Below, one piece after another: positions 52,502 to 63,785 of a stretch of DNA of 64,000 bases (within the stretch, counting starts at the first letter, position 1; every line of letters begins with the position of its first letter). The position numbers were made by a program, and so were the translations under genes. The notes under the pieces were generated by a model that saw nothing but the letters and a program-made list of their open reading frames with translations, had not been told where the DNA came from and did no database searches. Source of the stretch: Diadema setosum (Eukaryota; Echinodermata; Echinoidea; Diadematoida; Diadematidae); contig NC_092686.1 in assembly GCF_964275005.1 (NCBI RefSeq), positions 44,638,333 through 44,702,332 on the forward strand. Reading direction: 5' to 3'.

Positions 52502-53113
52502 AGGGGCCCTGAAATCCAAATGCATGTTGATCCGTGTTGATTTATAATACCCTCAACATCACTTTTGGGTGAAACGAATATCTAGAAACATTCCATATAT
52601 TTTTAATGATTTTTTCTTCTATTTTTCTTCAGATTACTTGGGAACGCCCACAAAAAATCCTTCCAAACCAATCAATATTCATATTCTTGAGATGACATCA
52701 TCTGTCAATCATTGCTAAAGTGCTGAAATGTTCAACAAAAGACATTGGAATGGACCTTCCCCTCGACTCAGCATAACTTGCAAGTTCCCTCGCCATGTCT
52801 TTTGTTAGTCACATTGATATGACAGAAACATGCAAGTTATGCTGAGTCAAGGTGGAAGGTGCATTCCAATGTCTTTTGTTGAACATTTCAGCACTTTAGC
52901 AATGATTGACATATGATGTCATCTCAAGAATATGAATATTGATTGGTTTGGAAGGATTTTTTGTGGGTGTTCCCAAGTAATCTGAAGAAAAATAGAAGAA
53001 AAAATCATTAAAAATATATGGAATGTTTCTAGATATTCGTTTCACCGCAAAAGTGATGTTGAGGGTATCATAAATCAACACAGATCAACATGCATTTGGA
53101 TTTCAGGGCCCCT
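52502..53113. mobile_element. 612-bp TTAA foldback element (family G), near-complete palindrome
   Basis: Flanked by TTAA at 52498-52501 and 53114-53117. Arms of roughly 280-295 bp, starting AGGGGCCCTGAAATCC, are inverted copies over almost the whole element, with a short spacer near 52798-52815. There is no coding capacity. A truncated relative is at 41597-41949. Confidence 0.9.
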
Positions 53114-53198
53114 TTAAGCAAGGACATGATTTGTTCATTGTATAATATTTCCTCCAGAATGCATTTTTTTTTAACATCCAATATATACCAACATATTG

Positions 53199-53201
<3 letters not shown>

Positions 53202-53254
<53 letters not shown>
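53202..53254. repeat. (TA)n microsatellite, left of palindrome
   Basis: 53 bp of perfect TA alternation. Confidence 0.92.
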
Positions 53255-53257
<3 letters not shown>

Positions 53258-53287
53258 ACTTGTAGTCCGCGTGTTGGTACCAGTATA

Positions 53288-53570
53288 GAAAAGATGACGA
53301 AGTAGCGTGGTAATGCATTTCAGTCCAACAGTGCTATTTATTCAAACCAAATTTTCGACGAATACATTCGTCTTCCTCAGGGTCGACAATGACAATTCTG
53401 AAAGTAAACAAGATGACTCTATTATTATGTAGAGAATAGAGTCATCTTGTTTACTTTCAGAATTGTCATTGTGGACCCTGAGGAAGACGAATGTATTCGT
53501 CGAAAATTTGATCTGAATAAATAGCACTGTTGGACTGAAATGCGTTTCCACGCTACTTTGTCATCTTTTA
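53288..53570. repeat. 283-bp palindrome between two TA arrays, with a hammerhead-like core in each arm
   Basis: Left arm 53288-53423 and right arm 53438-53570 are inverted copies (GATGACGAAGTAGCGTGG against CCACGCTACTTTGTCATC). In each arm CTGAGGA is followed by a GACGAAT/ATTCGTC hairpin and then GAAA (plus strand 53478-53505; minus strand 53380-53353). This matches the CUGANGA-stem II-GAAA core seen in hammerheads of Penelope-like elements. The third stem is only partly formed by eye. Confidence 0.75.

Positions 53571-53574
<4 letters not shown>

Positions 53575-53623
<49 letters not shown>
53575..53623. repeat. (TA)n microsatellite, right of palindrome
   Basis: About 49 bp of TA alternation. 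Confidence 0.92.
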
Positions 53624-53625
<2 letters not shown>

Positions 53626-55079
53626 TCTTCGTATAGCCCAAATGTATATAATCTTATTTTGGAAAAGGTTGAAGGCGGCGGCTTCACACGTATACAAGCA
53701 ACTTTATTTTCCCCTTTTCGCATTCCAAATCTTGGGTGGAAGTGGCGACGACCGCCCCCCATCGCCCCTTCCCTTCCCACACATCCCACCCCTCTCCCTT
53801 GCCCCCTCCCCCGCAATCATTACGCCAGTGCTGTAGATATTGCTCGATTTTTTTACTGCCTGACTATATCTATAGGTCTACAGGCACCGTTGTGTCACAG
53901 TCATCTGAGAAGCTGATAATGAATACGAGGTAGAATAATTCTCCTCCTTCACTGTGTTTAAGCATTCATCAACAGGTCAAAAAGAAAATGGCCTATTTCT
54001 CACACTAATTTTTCTCAGGGCTAAATGTAGATACATTTTCTTGTGGATAGTCGTCGTATTTCTGCACTAATCCCACACCTTAAAGAAGAAAGGCTGACTT
54101 GTAATTTTGTGAAGTTCATTTGGACATATCGTTGGACTGCAAGATACATGTTTTTATGTAATTCTGTCCCATTCGCAGGAGAATGTTTGAAATGACGTAA
54201 AGCACAGACACGGCGAGGTCTGCCATCAATAGCTCTGTTTACATTTTGTCATAATAAAACAGCGTATCCCGTCCTCGTTTTATTGAAGTGGTTTACTGTC
54301 GCTACTGACATGACTGATGAGATCATTGAAGGCAAATACATTATACAAACAAGGACTTTGTGACTCTCTAATGTGTTTAAGACATCTAAAGAATTTATAT
54401 TTTTTCCTACATGCGAGATAAGAATGTTGCGCAACCCAAGTGTCAATATGTTACGAACTTTACATTCTGAACTTTGGCCGCTTCTCAAGGGGGCCAGCAT
54501 CGCAAAAACCCTGGACCTGTCTAATTGATTATTATGGTAGTTTAATATGTCTCATTCTGTTACTATGTGAGGAAAATAGTGGCTTTATCTGCACCAATAA
54601 TCCCCTTTTTTAATTGTGCGTCATCGCGCATACTATAGTATGCGTTTTTGTAACAATGAAATCACAAAGCATTAATTAACAATATGAATAAACAGGAACG
54701 AAAAGAAATGAATTGTAATATTTTGCTTGTAAACTTATACAGCTACACCCTTGGTTAGGAGGATGAACTGTTGAGTATAATAGTATCGGATAGGGACTCG
54801 TGCCGAGTGCACGGACACTGGTTACAAAAAGGCTAAACTTATCGTTACCAAAAAGCAAGGTTGTCAGATGTAATAGCTATGGAGTCTGTAAACTATATAC
54901 ACTCGTGATGGGGTTAATGATTCACTCCTGCAAGGACACAGACCAGGGCTGGAAAGGCTTGTTGTCCTGGCTTTATATATGGGATTAAGTGCTTGAAAAG
55001 AATACAACGTAAGGGATTTTCGCAATGAGTTCAAATTTATGACCGTCTCTTTTCAATGTGCTACACCCTTTTACTGATG

Positions 55080-55251
55080 CAGTGGCGGATCCAGAGGGGA
55101 GCGCAACCGGCGCACGCCCCCCCCTCCTTTATTTTTCGTTAAAAACAAAAGAAATAAAAAGGAAAAAAATGAAATGAAACCCGGAAGTGGCACCAGAAAT
55201 AATTAGTCACGCCCCCCCCCCCACTTTACAGAATTCCTGGATCCACCCCTG
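55080..55251. mobile_element. 172-bp MITE with CAGTGGCGGATCCAG ends
   Basis: Left CAGTGGCGGATCCAG and right CTGGATCCACCCCTG are imperfect inverted repeats. TGATG lies directly on both sides (55075-55079 and 55252-55256). The interior has C runs, poly-A and GAAACCCGGAAGTGGCACCA, shared with 44040-44520. hAT-like ends, though the visible duplication is 5 bp. Confidence 0.7.
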
Positions 55252-56389
55252 TGATGCATGACATGTTGAAGGTGGGGCAAGGGAGGACAAAATTTCTGGT
55301 TTAATTGGAATTGATGGGATTTAGAACACGTGACAAGGAAGACTTTATTTCATTCCAGGGGTGTATCACTCCGTGACTCCGTGTATAGGAATATTACGCT
55401 GTTCGATTCGACACCTCTCTTGTCACGATATACCACAATCTTTTCGTTGATACACCAATGACTGTTATGCACCTGTTGAATATCACCTATCGCTTTCATG
55501 CTGCGGTATTCACGCAGGAGGTGATTTATCATAACGGTTTGGATTTTTGTATTGATTTTTATGTAACACATTCAAACAGCAACATGGAATGAAGGGTTTA
55601 CAAAACAAATGCATATTCGTCATTATTGAAAACCATACAACCCCATCAGAGAACGAGAGGAAAAAAGAGAGAATTATTCAACTATCAAGGGCCCAACAGA
55701 AAGGCTAAATGCCTTATACGTGTATAAAGCTGGGCCTATATATATATATACAACGGATTCTTCCATAGAGATGTTATAAATTGCGCACACACACGTACAC
55801 ATATACAGATTTTAAGATAACACGTCGATTTGACGTGACAGAATCATTGCAAATTATATGAATGGCATTGGTACAAATTATATCTCTTCTTGAATAAATT
55901 TGATGATAGGATAGTTCTTATATTAAGTAATGTTTCATCCATATCAAAAGATCTCCAAAGAAACATACTGTTGTTTGTTTGTTTTTTGAGCATGCAGGAC
56001 CGTATTTTATGGGGATCGAGTTGATAGTTGGAAAAGTATATTCAATCTTAAGAAGTTATGAATGGACCAATTCAAATTGAAATATTCTTGTAAAGAAGTA
56101 GGGAGGAGTTAATACGCATTTCTAAGCAAACGTACTAAAAATGATTTTGAAAGTATACACATCATAAAATTAATATTCAAAAATTTTAAAGAAGGAGATG
56201 GACAGGTTATAATGAGCATATGGAGTAAAGAATTTGATATGATCTTCATTGCACGTATCTGTAACTTGAGCAATTGACTTACATTCCGTTCAGTAGTACT
56301 GACCCATGACAGTCTTGGGGTCATAGACTGTATTATGATAAAACATCAAGAATATTCTTCGAAGATTTTTATTATTTTTTATATTTTAT

Positions 56390-57190
56390 TTTTCATTTTT
56401 TGCAGATGATACCAATAATGTTCTTTCCATGGATGACAATCTTTTGAACTTACTGAACTTACTGAAGCGCCGCATCCGTCTTGGTAGTGTACCAATGTAG
56501 TGCGGCTAGGATGAGGGGGGCTATTCGCCCTTAGTAACCCATTGATAGTCTTAATTCTGATTTGGAGCTGTTTATTGACGGTGCATGAACTTGCAGCTGG
56601 GGGGAGATTGTTCCAGTCATGAATTACCCTTTGACTGAATGTGTATTTCCTGGCGTCAACTCTCATGTGTTGCTTCTGGATTTTGAGTTGGTGTCCTCTT
56701 GTGCTCTGGTGTGTTGCAAGTTGGAAGATTTCTGTTGGGTTGATTCTATCTATCTTATTGAATATTCTCGTTTGGATTAGATCTGCTCTGCTGTGTCTAT
56801 CTTCTAGTGTAGTGAGGTGGAGTTTCTGGAGTCTTTCTTCATATGGAAGGTGTCTTATGCTTGGGATAAGTTTGGTGGTTCTTCTCTGCACTCCTTCCAA
56901 CAGTTTGATGTCCTTTTTTAGATGAGGTCTCCACACGTGGATACAATAGTCAAGATGGGGCCTGATCAGTGACTTGTACAGTTGCATGATTATTTCAGAA
57001 CTTCTGTATTTAAAGGGGCGTTTTACCATGCCAAGCGTTTGGTTTGCTTTCTTGGTTGCTTCTGCACATTGTTTTGTAACTTTGTAACTCTGTCAACGTC
57101 AACGGTAACTCCTAAAATGCTAATGTCGAAACACGTCTGTACGATATCCTTATTTTCCAATGTAATCGCACTATCGTCTCGGTCTACCGT
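56390..57190 (-). pseudogene. CR1-like LINE reverse transcriptase, C-terminal fragment
   Basis: The minus-strand reading frame 57029-56379 shows the end of a CR1/Jockey-type ORF2: LYKSLIRPHLDYCIHVWRPH, then LEGVQRRTTKLIPSIRHLPY, RLQKLHLTTLEDRHSRADLI and FSQRVIHDWNNLPPA. Just upstream (about 57045-57110) ILGVTVD and related residues continue in another frame, so there is at least one frameshift. Downstream the strand shows short tandem AGTAAGTTC units near 56450-56470, resembling the tandem-repeat 3' tails of CR1 elements. The catalytic polymerase core and endonuclease are missing; a 5'-truncated copy. Confidence 0.8.
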
Positions 57191-57654
57191 AGCTAAGGAT
57201 AAAAATAATGAAATTAGTCTCTTCTATCCTCCTTACGTTAAACACAATTTTTGCTTCTGCATACCACAGTGCATAAGGAGGATTTTTCACAACACGGTAA
57301 TATAATTGATTTTTAAAGAAATTCAGCTCGCATGAGATAGCTTGAGAAACTGAAAATAAAGAAGGGGAAAGGTAAAAACAACACCAACAACATAACAGAA
57401 CTAGCTTTTCTCACTTCAAGATGTGGAACACCCTTATGAAGAGGAAAGACTGCCAAAGTGTACATAATGACTGAATTGGATCACAATGCTCAGCTTCGCT
57501 GTAATTATTGATCGCGTAACCCGTTCTTTTGTAAGAGACTTGTTCATTACGTAACCAGGAGGTGTCTCTTAGTCTCACACACCCCTCTGACGTACCTATG
57601 TTACTATTGTTAGGGTGGGATGTGAATAATGGATATGCAGTATGCATCATATAC

Positions 57655-57720
57655 AACACACACACACACTTACACACGTACACACAATTCATACACGCAC
57701 ATACATGCACACACATTATC
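57655..57720. repeat. CA-rich simple sequence
   Basis: Short (CA)n blocks interspersed with TACA words. Confidence 0.7.
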
Positions 57721-58108
57721 CTGATTACATAAGCCTACATTCTTTTTGAACTTGATACGGTTTATTTCATAGAAGTTTTGCAAACTTTACATGGCAACCA
57801 AAATATAATTACAAAGACTCCATTCGTGAGTAAAACCCATCCTTTTCTCATTAGCCACGGTGGGGCTGCCTTATATTAATCCAATGAAGATTGTCCACTG
57901 AGTCGACAGTACACATTATAAATCACTCAAAGCTAATTATCTCGCAGCCTATCTTTGAGAACCACAATGCTTAACTAGAAAGCTCTTCCATCAACCTTCA
58001 CACGTTCAATACATTTCAAGACTCCAGTGATGCTACGTCAGGGAAGTCTCAAACAAACTGAACAACTACAGCAGAATTCTAATGGACAATAATAGGAAAT
58101 GATCCACA

Positions 58109-58570
58109 ATAAGTCAGTTCGCGTTCCACTTTGCGTGTGAGCAGAAAAAATAAAGTCATTCGTACCAACTTGTATATATTTGTTTTTGAAATCACTAGGT
58201 AAGCATCTGTGATGTAATGATTATTCATGTAATCCTTATAAATGCTGCATGCCAGCATATCCACCTGACAGCAAAAGTAGTATTTGGCGATATCAATGGA
58301 AAGACATTTTTGATACACTTAATGCAAGATAATGAAATGGATGCTTTCCCAAGTGTTAATGGATTGACGGATCGATCTGGTCATCTGGGTCATCTGGTCT
58401 ACGCAAGTTAATTCTTTGTTTGAACAGGAATGATGAACCCATAACTTGTTACGTAAAGCTTATGCATTATGCAGCTCTGAAAACGAATGAAGTTCCTCTA
58501 ACCGACTGAGAACAAGGAAAGGTCATTCGTACCAATGTGCCTGTGAGCTATAACTCCGAACTGGTTTATT
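58109..58570. mobile_element. Foldback repeat (family E), copy 2
   Basis: Matches 27295-27744 through CATCTGTGATGTAATGATTA, CCACCTGACAGCAAAAG, GAAATGGATGCTTTCC and GGTCTACGCAAGTT, and ends in CCGAACTGGTTTAT. Terminal repeats are diverged. Confidence 0.75.
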
Positions 58571-59101
58571 TGGAGAAAGGCTGCGGGAATTAATATTCAG
58601 GGTATCACGACATTCTACAGCAATGTGTGCGTATAGTGTGGACGCTAGTCCTACTAACACGGCCCTGACCTCGTATGAGAAAGTTTCCGAGCTGGCCAAA
58701 CAATAGTCGAAATGAGAATTACTCTCTCACAAAACAATTGGGTCGTTAACGTCATATTATGATGACATGCTTCAGGAGAAGCATTAGCGCTACGGACGCT
58801 ATTGTTGTACTGACCAGCATGAACACGGCGTTTGGCATTGAATGAGACTACTCGGAGAACGGCGTTACCAGCAGCTGAAGGCCTGTTTCTGATTGGAGTA
58901 TCGCCTTTCATTGGTGCCGAGGAATGTATAGCATGCACTTGAAGGCGGAAGGGCGAGGGCTGACCTGTTTCGGGACAGGACACGACTGTGAACTCTCCTT
59001 CAAAGTGCTGGATACTTTCATTAACATCTGAACTGAGGTTGGAATATGCACCATTGAGTTTTTCACCGCAGGTGACTGCAACGATATTCTACGAGTAAAC
59101 T
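58571..59101 (+). promoter_or_regulatory. 5' flank of the UGT gene
   Basis: About 530 bp between the foldback repeat and the UGT start codon. No TATA box is placed with confidence. The start context is AACTATGGCG, with A at -3 lacking but G at +4 present. Confidence 0.35.
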
Positions 59102-60694
59102 ATGGCGGGAATTTTGAGGATGTTAGCGAGCCTACTGTTGGTGGTATCGCTCGGTGGTGGTTTCGGCAGCGCCGAACGAATTCTTATGAACGCCCTGCTC
59201 GGGGAGGGCAGTCACTTTTTGTGCGCCGCTGCGATGGCCGAGCGCTTGGTGGAAAAGGGGCATAACATCACCTTCTTCATCAGCAATGCTTACGCACATC
59301 GGACTACTGATGCCAAGTACGCCAACCTGTTTGATTTCGAAGTATTTCGCCACCCCATCCCCGTAGAAGAGGTGCACAAGCAATTTAACGCCTTCAACGA
59401 ACGCGCCTTCGAGCCAGCATCTGCTCAGATGCTTACTCTGGCCGAGGTGATGCGAGACGGTCGAGCGACAGACTGTGACGCCATTCTTGGCGACAAGGAC
59501 ATGATGGACAGACTAGCGATGGCGAACTATAGTTTGGTCGTGTACGACATCGGCTGGGTTTGCCCTATACTGATGGCCAGAAAACTTGGGATACCGTACG
59601 TCGGCGTGTCTGCCGTCTCCACTCCATGCACAATAACCGAAGGCGTCGGCGCCGTGCAATCACCGGCTTTTGTGCCTGAAATTTTCAGTGGATTGCCAAA
59701 TACTATGAACTTTATGGATCGCGTAGTGAATACCATAAGTTATGTTTTTGTACGCTTATTTGGAATATATTTTCGCCAGCCATATGATAGGCTGAAAGAG
59801 AAGTACAACATTTCACCTGGAGAAGACGTGCAATATCTTTTCGACCAAAGCGATCTGTTCTTAGTTAACTCCGATTTCTCTGTGGAATTCCCGTGTTCAT
59901 TGCCGCCCAACGTAATTCCTGTTGGCGGGTTGACAACTAAACCAGCAGTTGCATTGACCGACGAGTTGGAAGATTTCATGCATAGTTCCGGAGAACATGG
60001 TGTCATCGTATGCACCATGGGAACCTACTTCACCTCCGTGCCTCCAGATGTGGTCAAAACTTTCATAGATGCATTCGCGCGTCTTCCTCAAAAAGTCATC
60101 TTCCAACTCCGCTCCATTCCATCCGGAATAACTCTTCCGCCGAATGTAATGGCGTTGCCATGGTTACCTCAAAACGATCTTTTGGGACACGAGAAGACAC
60201 GCGCGTTCTTGTATCAGGGAGGCAACAACGGATTCTACGAAGCTTTGTATCACGCTGTCCCGATTGTCGTCATACCCATTCACGGTGACCAGTATGATAC
60301 TGGTGCCAAAGTGGCGAGTCACGGCATCGGTATCACCATCGACAAGGGATTGTTGAGCGAGACTCGCATCTTCGAAGCGCTGAAGGACGTGACGACGAAT
60401 TCGACGTATGCGCACACGGTCGGAAGACTTTCAGCAATGTTTCGAGATCGCCCAACGACCCCTGCCGAGAGGGCGGCGTTCTGGATTGACCACGTGATAT
60501 TCCATGGAGGCAAACAATATCAATTGCCCTTGGTGCACATGGATTTCATCAAGAGAAATCTGATAGATGTATTGGGCTTTCTGGTCGGATGTCTCATGTT
60601 GGGTCTTTTCATCACACTCTTCGCCGTTCGACTGCTCTTTAAGCTCCTTTTAACTGCTTGGAGAACGTTAAATCATAAAGACAAGCAGGAGTGA
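59102..60694 (+). CDS. UDP-glycosyltransferase (UGT family), intronless
   Basis: 530 residues in one open exon, the usual UGT length (about 520-535). UGTs move a sugar, usually glucuronic acid or glucose from UDP-sugar, to small lipophilic acceptors in the ER lumen. Visible features: a signal peptide (residues 1-24, ending GFGSA); the catalytic His in GEGSH (His38); a possible N-glycosylation site NIT at 55; the C-terminal donor-binding signature from WLPQNDLLGH (about 354) to GDQ (about 395), where the Asp-Gln pair contacts the sugar; a transmembrane helix at about 489-516; and a basic tail ending KDKQE, a KxKxx-type ER retrieval signal. Unusual: YQGGNNG replaces the common THGGxNG, so Gln stands for His. 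A retained complete frame and full domain set argue for a working gene. A poly(A) signal AATAAA is at 60991-60996. The substrate cannot be inferred. Confidence 0.93.
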   Translation: MAGILRMLASLLLVVSLGGGFGSAERILMNALLGEGSHFLCAAAMAERLVEKGHNITFFISNAYAHRTTDAKYANLFDFEVFRHPIPVEEVHKQFNAFNERAFEPASAQMLTLAEVMRDGRATDCDAILGDKDMMDRLAMANYSLVVYDIGWVCPILMARKLGIPYVGVSAVSTPCTITEGVGAVQSPAFVPEIFSGLPNTMNFMDRVVNTISYVFVRLFGIYFRQPYDRLKEKYNISPGEDVQYLFDQSDLFLVNSDFSVEFPCSLPPNVIPVGGLTTKPAVALTDELEDFMHSSGEHGVIVCTMGTYFTSVPPDVVKTFIDAFARLPQKVIFQLRSIPSGITLPPNVMALPWLPQNDLLGHEKTRAFLYQGGNNGFYEALYHAVPIVVIPIHGDQYDTGAKVASHGIGITIDKGLLSETRIFEALKDVTTNSTYAHTVGRLSAMFRDRPTTPAERAAFWIDHVIFHGGKQYQLPLVHMDFIKRNLIDVLGFLVGCLMLGLFITLFAVRLLFKLLLTAWRTLNHKDKQE

Positions 60695-60791
60695 TTTTGC
60701 AATTTGTACGTGAATTCTCCATGTGCCATCGTCATCTGGTTCCCCTGGGAGCAAAAGCAACAACAAAACTAATGTATATGCGTGTGTGTTT

Positions 60792-60813
60792 GGGGGGGGG
60801 GGGGGGGGGGGGG
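60792..60813. repeat. Poly-G tract, 22 bases
   Basis: The longest uninterrupted G run of the window, in the UGT 3' UTR. Confidence 0.9.
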
Positions 60814-60996
60814 CTTCCATCCCGGAAGAGGAGGATGTCAGGGGTAACGTGTATCGTAATTTGGCCAAGGTCAATATGGATCCCTCAAAGAGTGTGAGGG
60901 GAGGGCTGCAGCCCCACAATGTAAGTCTCCTGAGCAGCTGAACATGATTACATTCGTTAAGATTTAACAACTCACCTGTTAAATGTCTTAAATAAA

Positions 60997-63781
60997 CATT
61001 GGGTCAAGGTGTACTGCAGTAATCAGTCCTTCTGCTGATTTTGAGTGAAGGGGTAGACCGGTTGACTTCCTTTCAAATTCGATGCACGACTTCAATTGAT
61101 CCTAACACATAATATCACTGACAGCTAGGAGTAGGAAGCCTACACAAGTCTTGCCTGACAAGACAATAACCACAGAATGCAAAGGGAATTCCGAGTGTTG
61201 GAATAAAATAACTTGTCATATAACGGTAGTGTATGGAAGTTACGTCTTTCCGTTAGTAGAAAAGGACGAGCAATAATGTACACTCAATAGTAAGCAACGA
61301 TGAATTGTGTAAAAGTGGTGAGAGTGTGTAATACCAATAGGGGTTCCGAGTGTACAATAAATAATAAATTACATTTTCACATCACGAAGTAAACATGGTA
61401 AGACTTACTGTCCTCCTGACGAATCGACTCAACACGGACACTGGTTTGTTCGTGTTTGCAACAGTTCATTTACTAATAGCACGTTATGCTTTACATGATG
61501 GTTCATCCATGTGAGTTAAACAATGACTTTAAGCAATAATGATAATGAGCTGAAAATCTGTTGATATTTTGAGTTGTTACTGAATGACATATTGTCTTAT
61601 TACACTGCGCTGTAAGTACGTTTTGCGGCGATTAGATTAGGTCAATCCTTTGAAATTAGAGCAATTAATTAGCACAATCAGCTTCTCTGTACAGTATAAT
61701 TATGTCAGTTCATGTGTCGTAGAATTTTCTCTAACTTAAGCAACCAGGTACAAATGTACTACAAAATAATGGTTGAAGAGCAAAATAGTCATATTTTCAT
61801 GAGAGAGTGCTGTCGCTCATAGCTCACGTCTATTACGCAGCTGAGAAGAGGTGAAGTGATGACGTCATTGTCCTACTGCACAATAATGTATCATCTCATC
61901 ATGGGTTTTTAAATCAAATTGTTGAATTACATGTATTAATCACTTGTCAACTCTCCAGAACATGAAGTCGTAAATAGTCGGTGCCTAGTCCTTACAGCTC
62001 TGAAAAAAAAATATTGACATAGTGAATGATATAATTTCTTTTTAATCCGTTTTACACAAAGATATTTAAAGTAAGAATTCCGTGAAAGCAAATGGAAATT
62101 TGTGAGCCTATTTCATGACCTCATGTACACATTGTAATTTGAATAACATGATTGGCCGGTATCACTGTTTCTCGAAAGCATGTTACTAATTTATCATTAT
62201 CATTATTTCATTATGAACTCCTCACTTTCTTTCATGTTGAACTGCACTGAAACTGTCATTGTTGTTTTTGTATGTGATTAGTATCTTTTGTATGTGATTG
62301 GTATCTCTTTCTTATTTCTTTCAGTCAACCTGGACATGTGGGGGGGGGGGGGGTTCCTTTAAATTGACATACTACTAGTACTAGTAGTTGGTTTTTGTTT
62401 GTAAGTGCTTTTACAGGCTGTGATAGGGAATTTCATTCGTCCTACTGATTACTTGTTGTACTTCAATATTTTCCTCGCCCAAATAAATGTAATGATTTAC
62501 ATATTATATAAGTTTACTTTACCAATATTATGAATGAGAATATTTCAAGAATTCGTTAGATGAATTACTTTGTCGTATATTATGATTATAAATGTATGTG
62601 TGTATGTTTATCTATGTGTGTGTGGGTGTGGGTGTGTGTGTGTGTGTGTGTGTAACTCCCCAGTCATTGCTCATCAGATACGTGACGAGATAAATGGAAA
62701 ATAGTGATTAATTATATGTTCGTCGTATATGCACAAGAATTTATGTCATTTTCCCTGTCTGATATTTTCATGTTTTATGATTAAGGAGAGTTTGCGACTA
62801 TGTGCGTACTGTATATCAGCAGTGGAATTAAAGTCACTCGTTTTCCTGTCGTGAGTTCTTGTACCGAGGAGTACATGGTAGCGGTTCATTAAATCAGTAC
62901 GTGTATGATAATCGGTTGGTTGGCGTTATACACTCTTTTAAAAAGACAAAATACCATCGGATCCTGTTGAGAGAATACAAGTAAAACCTGGAATGAACTG
63001 GTACTGCGTGAGCTATTGAACCAGGCGTCATTGTACCTTTAAGCTGACTTACTAGAGATTTTATCTTAATTTGCCGTAATGATTGATAAGTGAACAGTAA
63101 TGCCTAACATAAGTACGTTTCTATCCTTCATCTCTCTTTTTTTTTATTTCGTCAGACCACGCGTATCATTTACACAGAGGAATTTGAACGATCCATATTC
63201 ACAATTTTGTCTGTGTAAAACGCGTCTATTGCCTTATTAGAATCTACACTCTTATGCCACCATCATAAGTGATGACAGCCATCACTATAGAATCAGTTCG
63301 TAGGAAGGGATCGAGGTTTATGTTAATGTCCGAGTTGACACTGTCCAGTCGTACAGTAAATTGCCAGCAATCAAAAACATTCACCAAATAATATGAATTT
63401 CATCTTAATGCATTCGCATCGGCATCTTATTGAGGATGGCTGTTACAAAGAAGGTGGGCTGACTATAAAAGGCAGACGCCAAAATCTAGCAGTAGGTAAG
63501 ATGACCGACTTGACCGTACGTCTTTTAAAAGAAAATCGTTGGATAACTACCCCTAGCTGAAAAATAACAATGAAGCCTTGTAAAATCAATACATTCTGAT
63601 GGAATTGTGTTGAAACGGCACAATAAACCAAAGCAGTCTTTTTAGTCCTTCCTGTTCTGCCAATAACATTGTTCTCCCATGTCATTTGTTTTCCCCTTAG
63701 GTAGGTTAGTGTTTTGTTCGCAGTCAACTTAAATCAATATCATCTTGACAAGTGAGTGGGCGAGTATACTGATGTAAGCAT
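60997..63781. other. Intergenic, no gene seen
   Basis: AT-rich, with a 14-base G run at 62340-62353 and a (TG)n stretch at about 62613-62653. Small open frames show no coding support. Confidence 0.4.
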
Positions 63782-63785
63782 TTAA

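Noticed and set aside
53090-53697. Frames with Ile-Tyr repeats
   Set aside because: Translation of the TA microsatellites.
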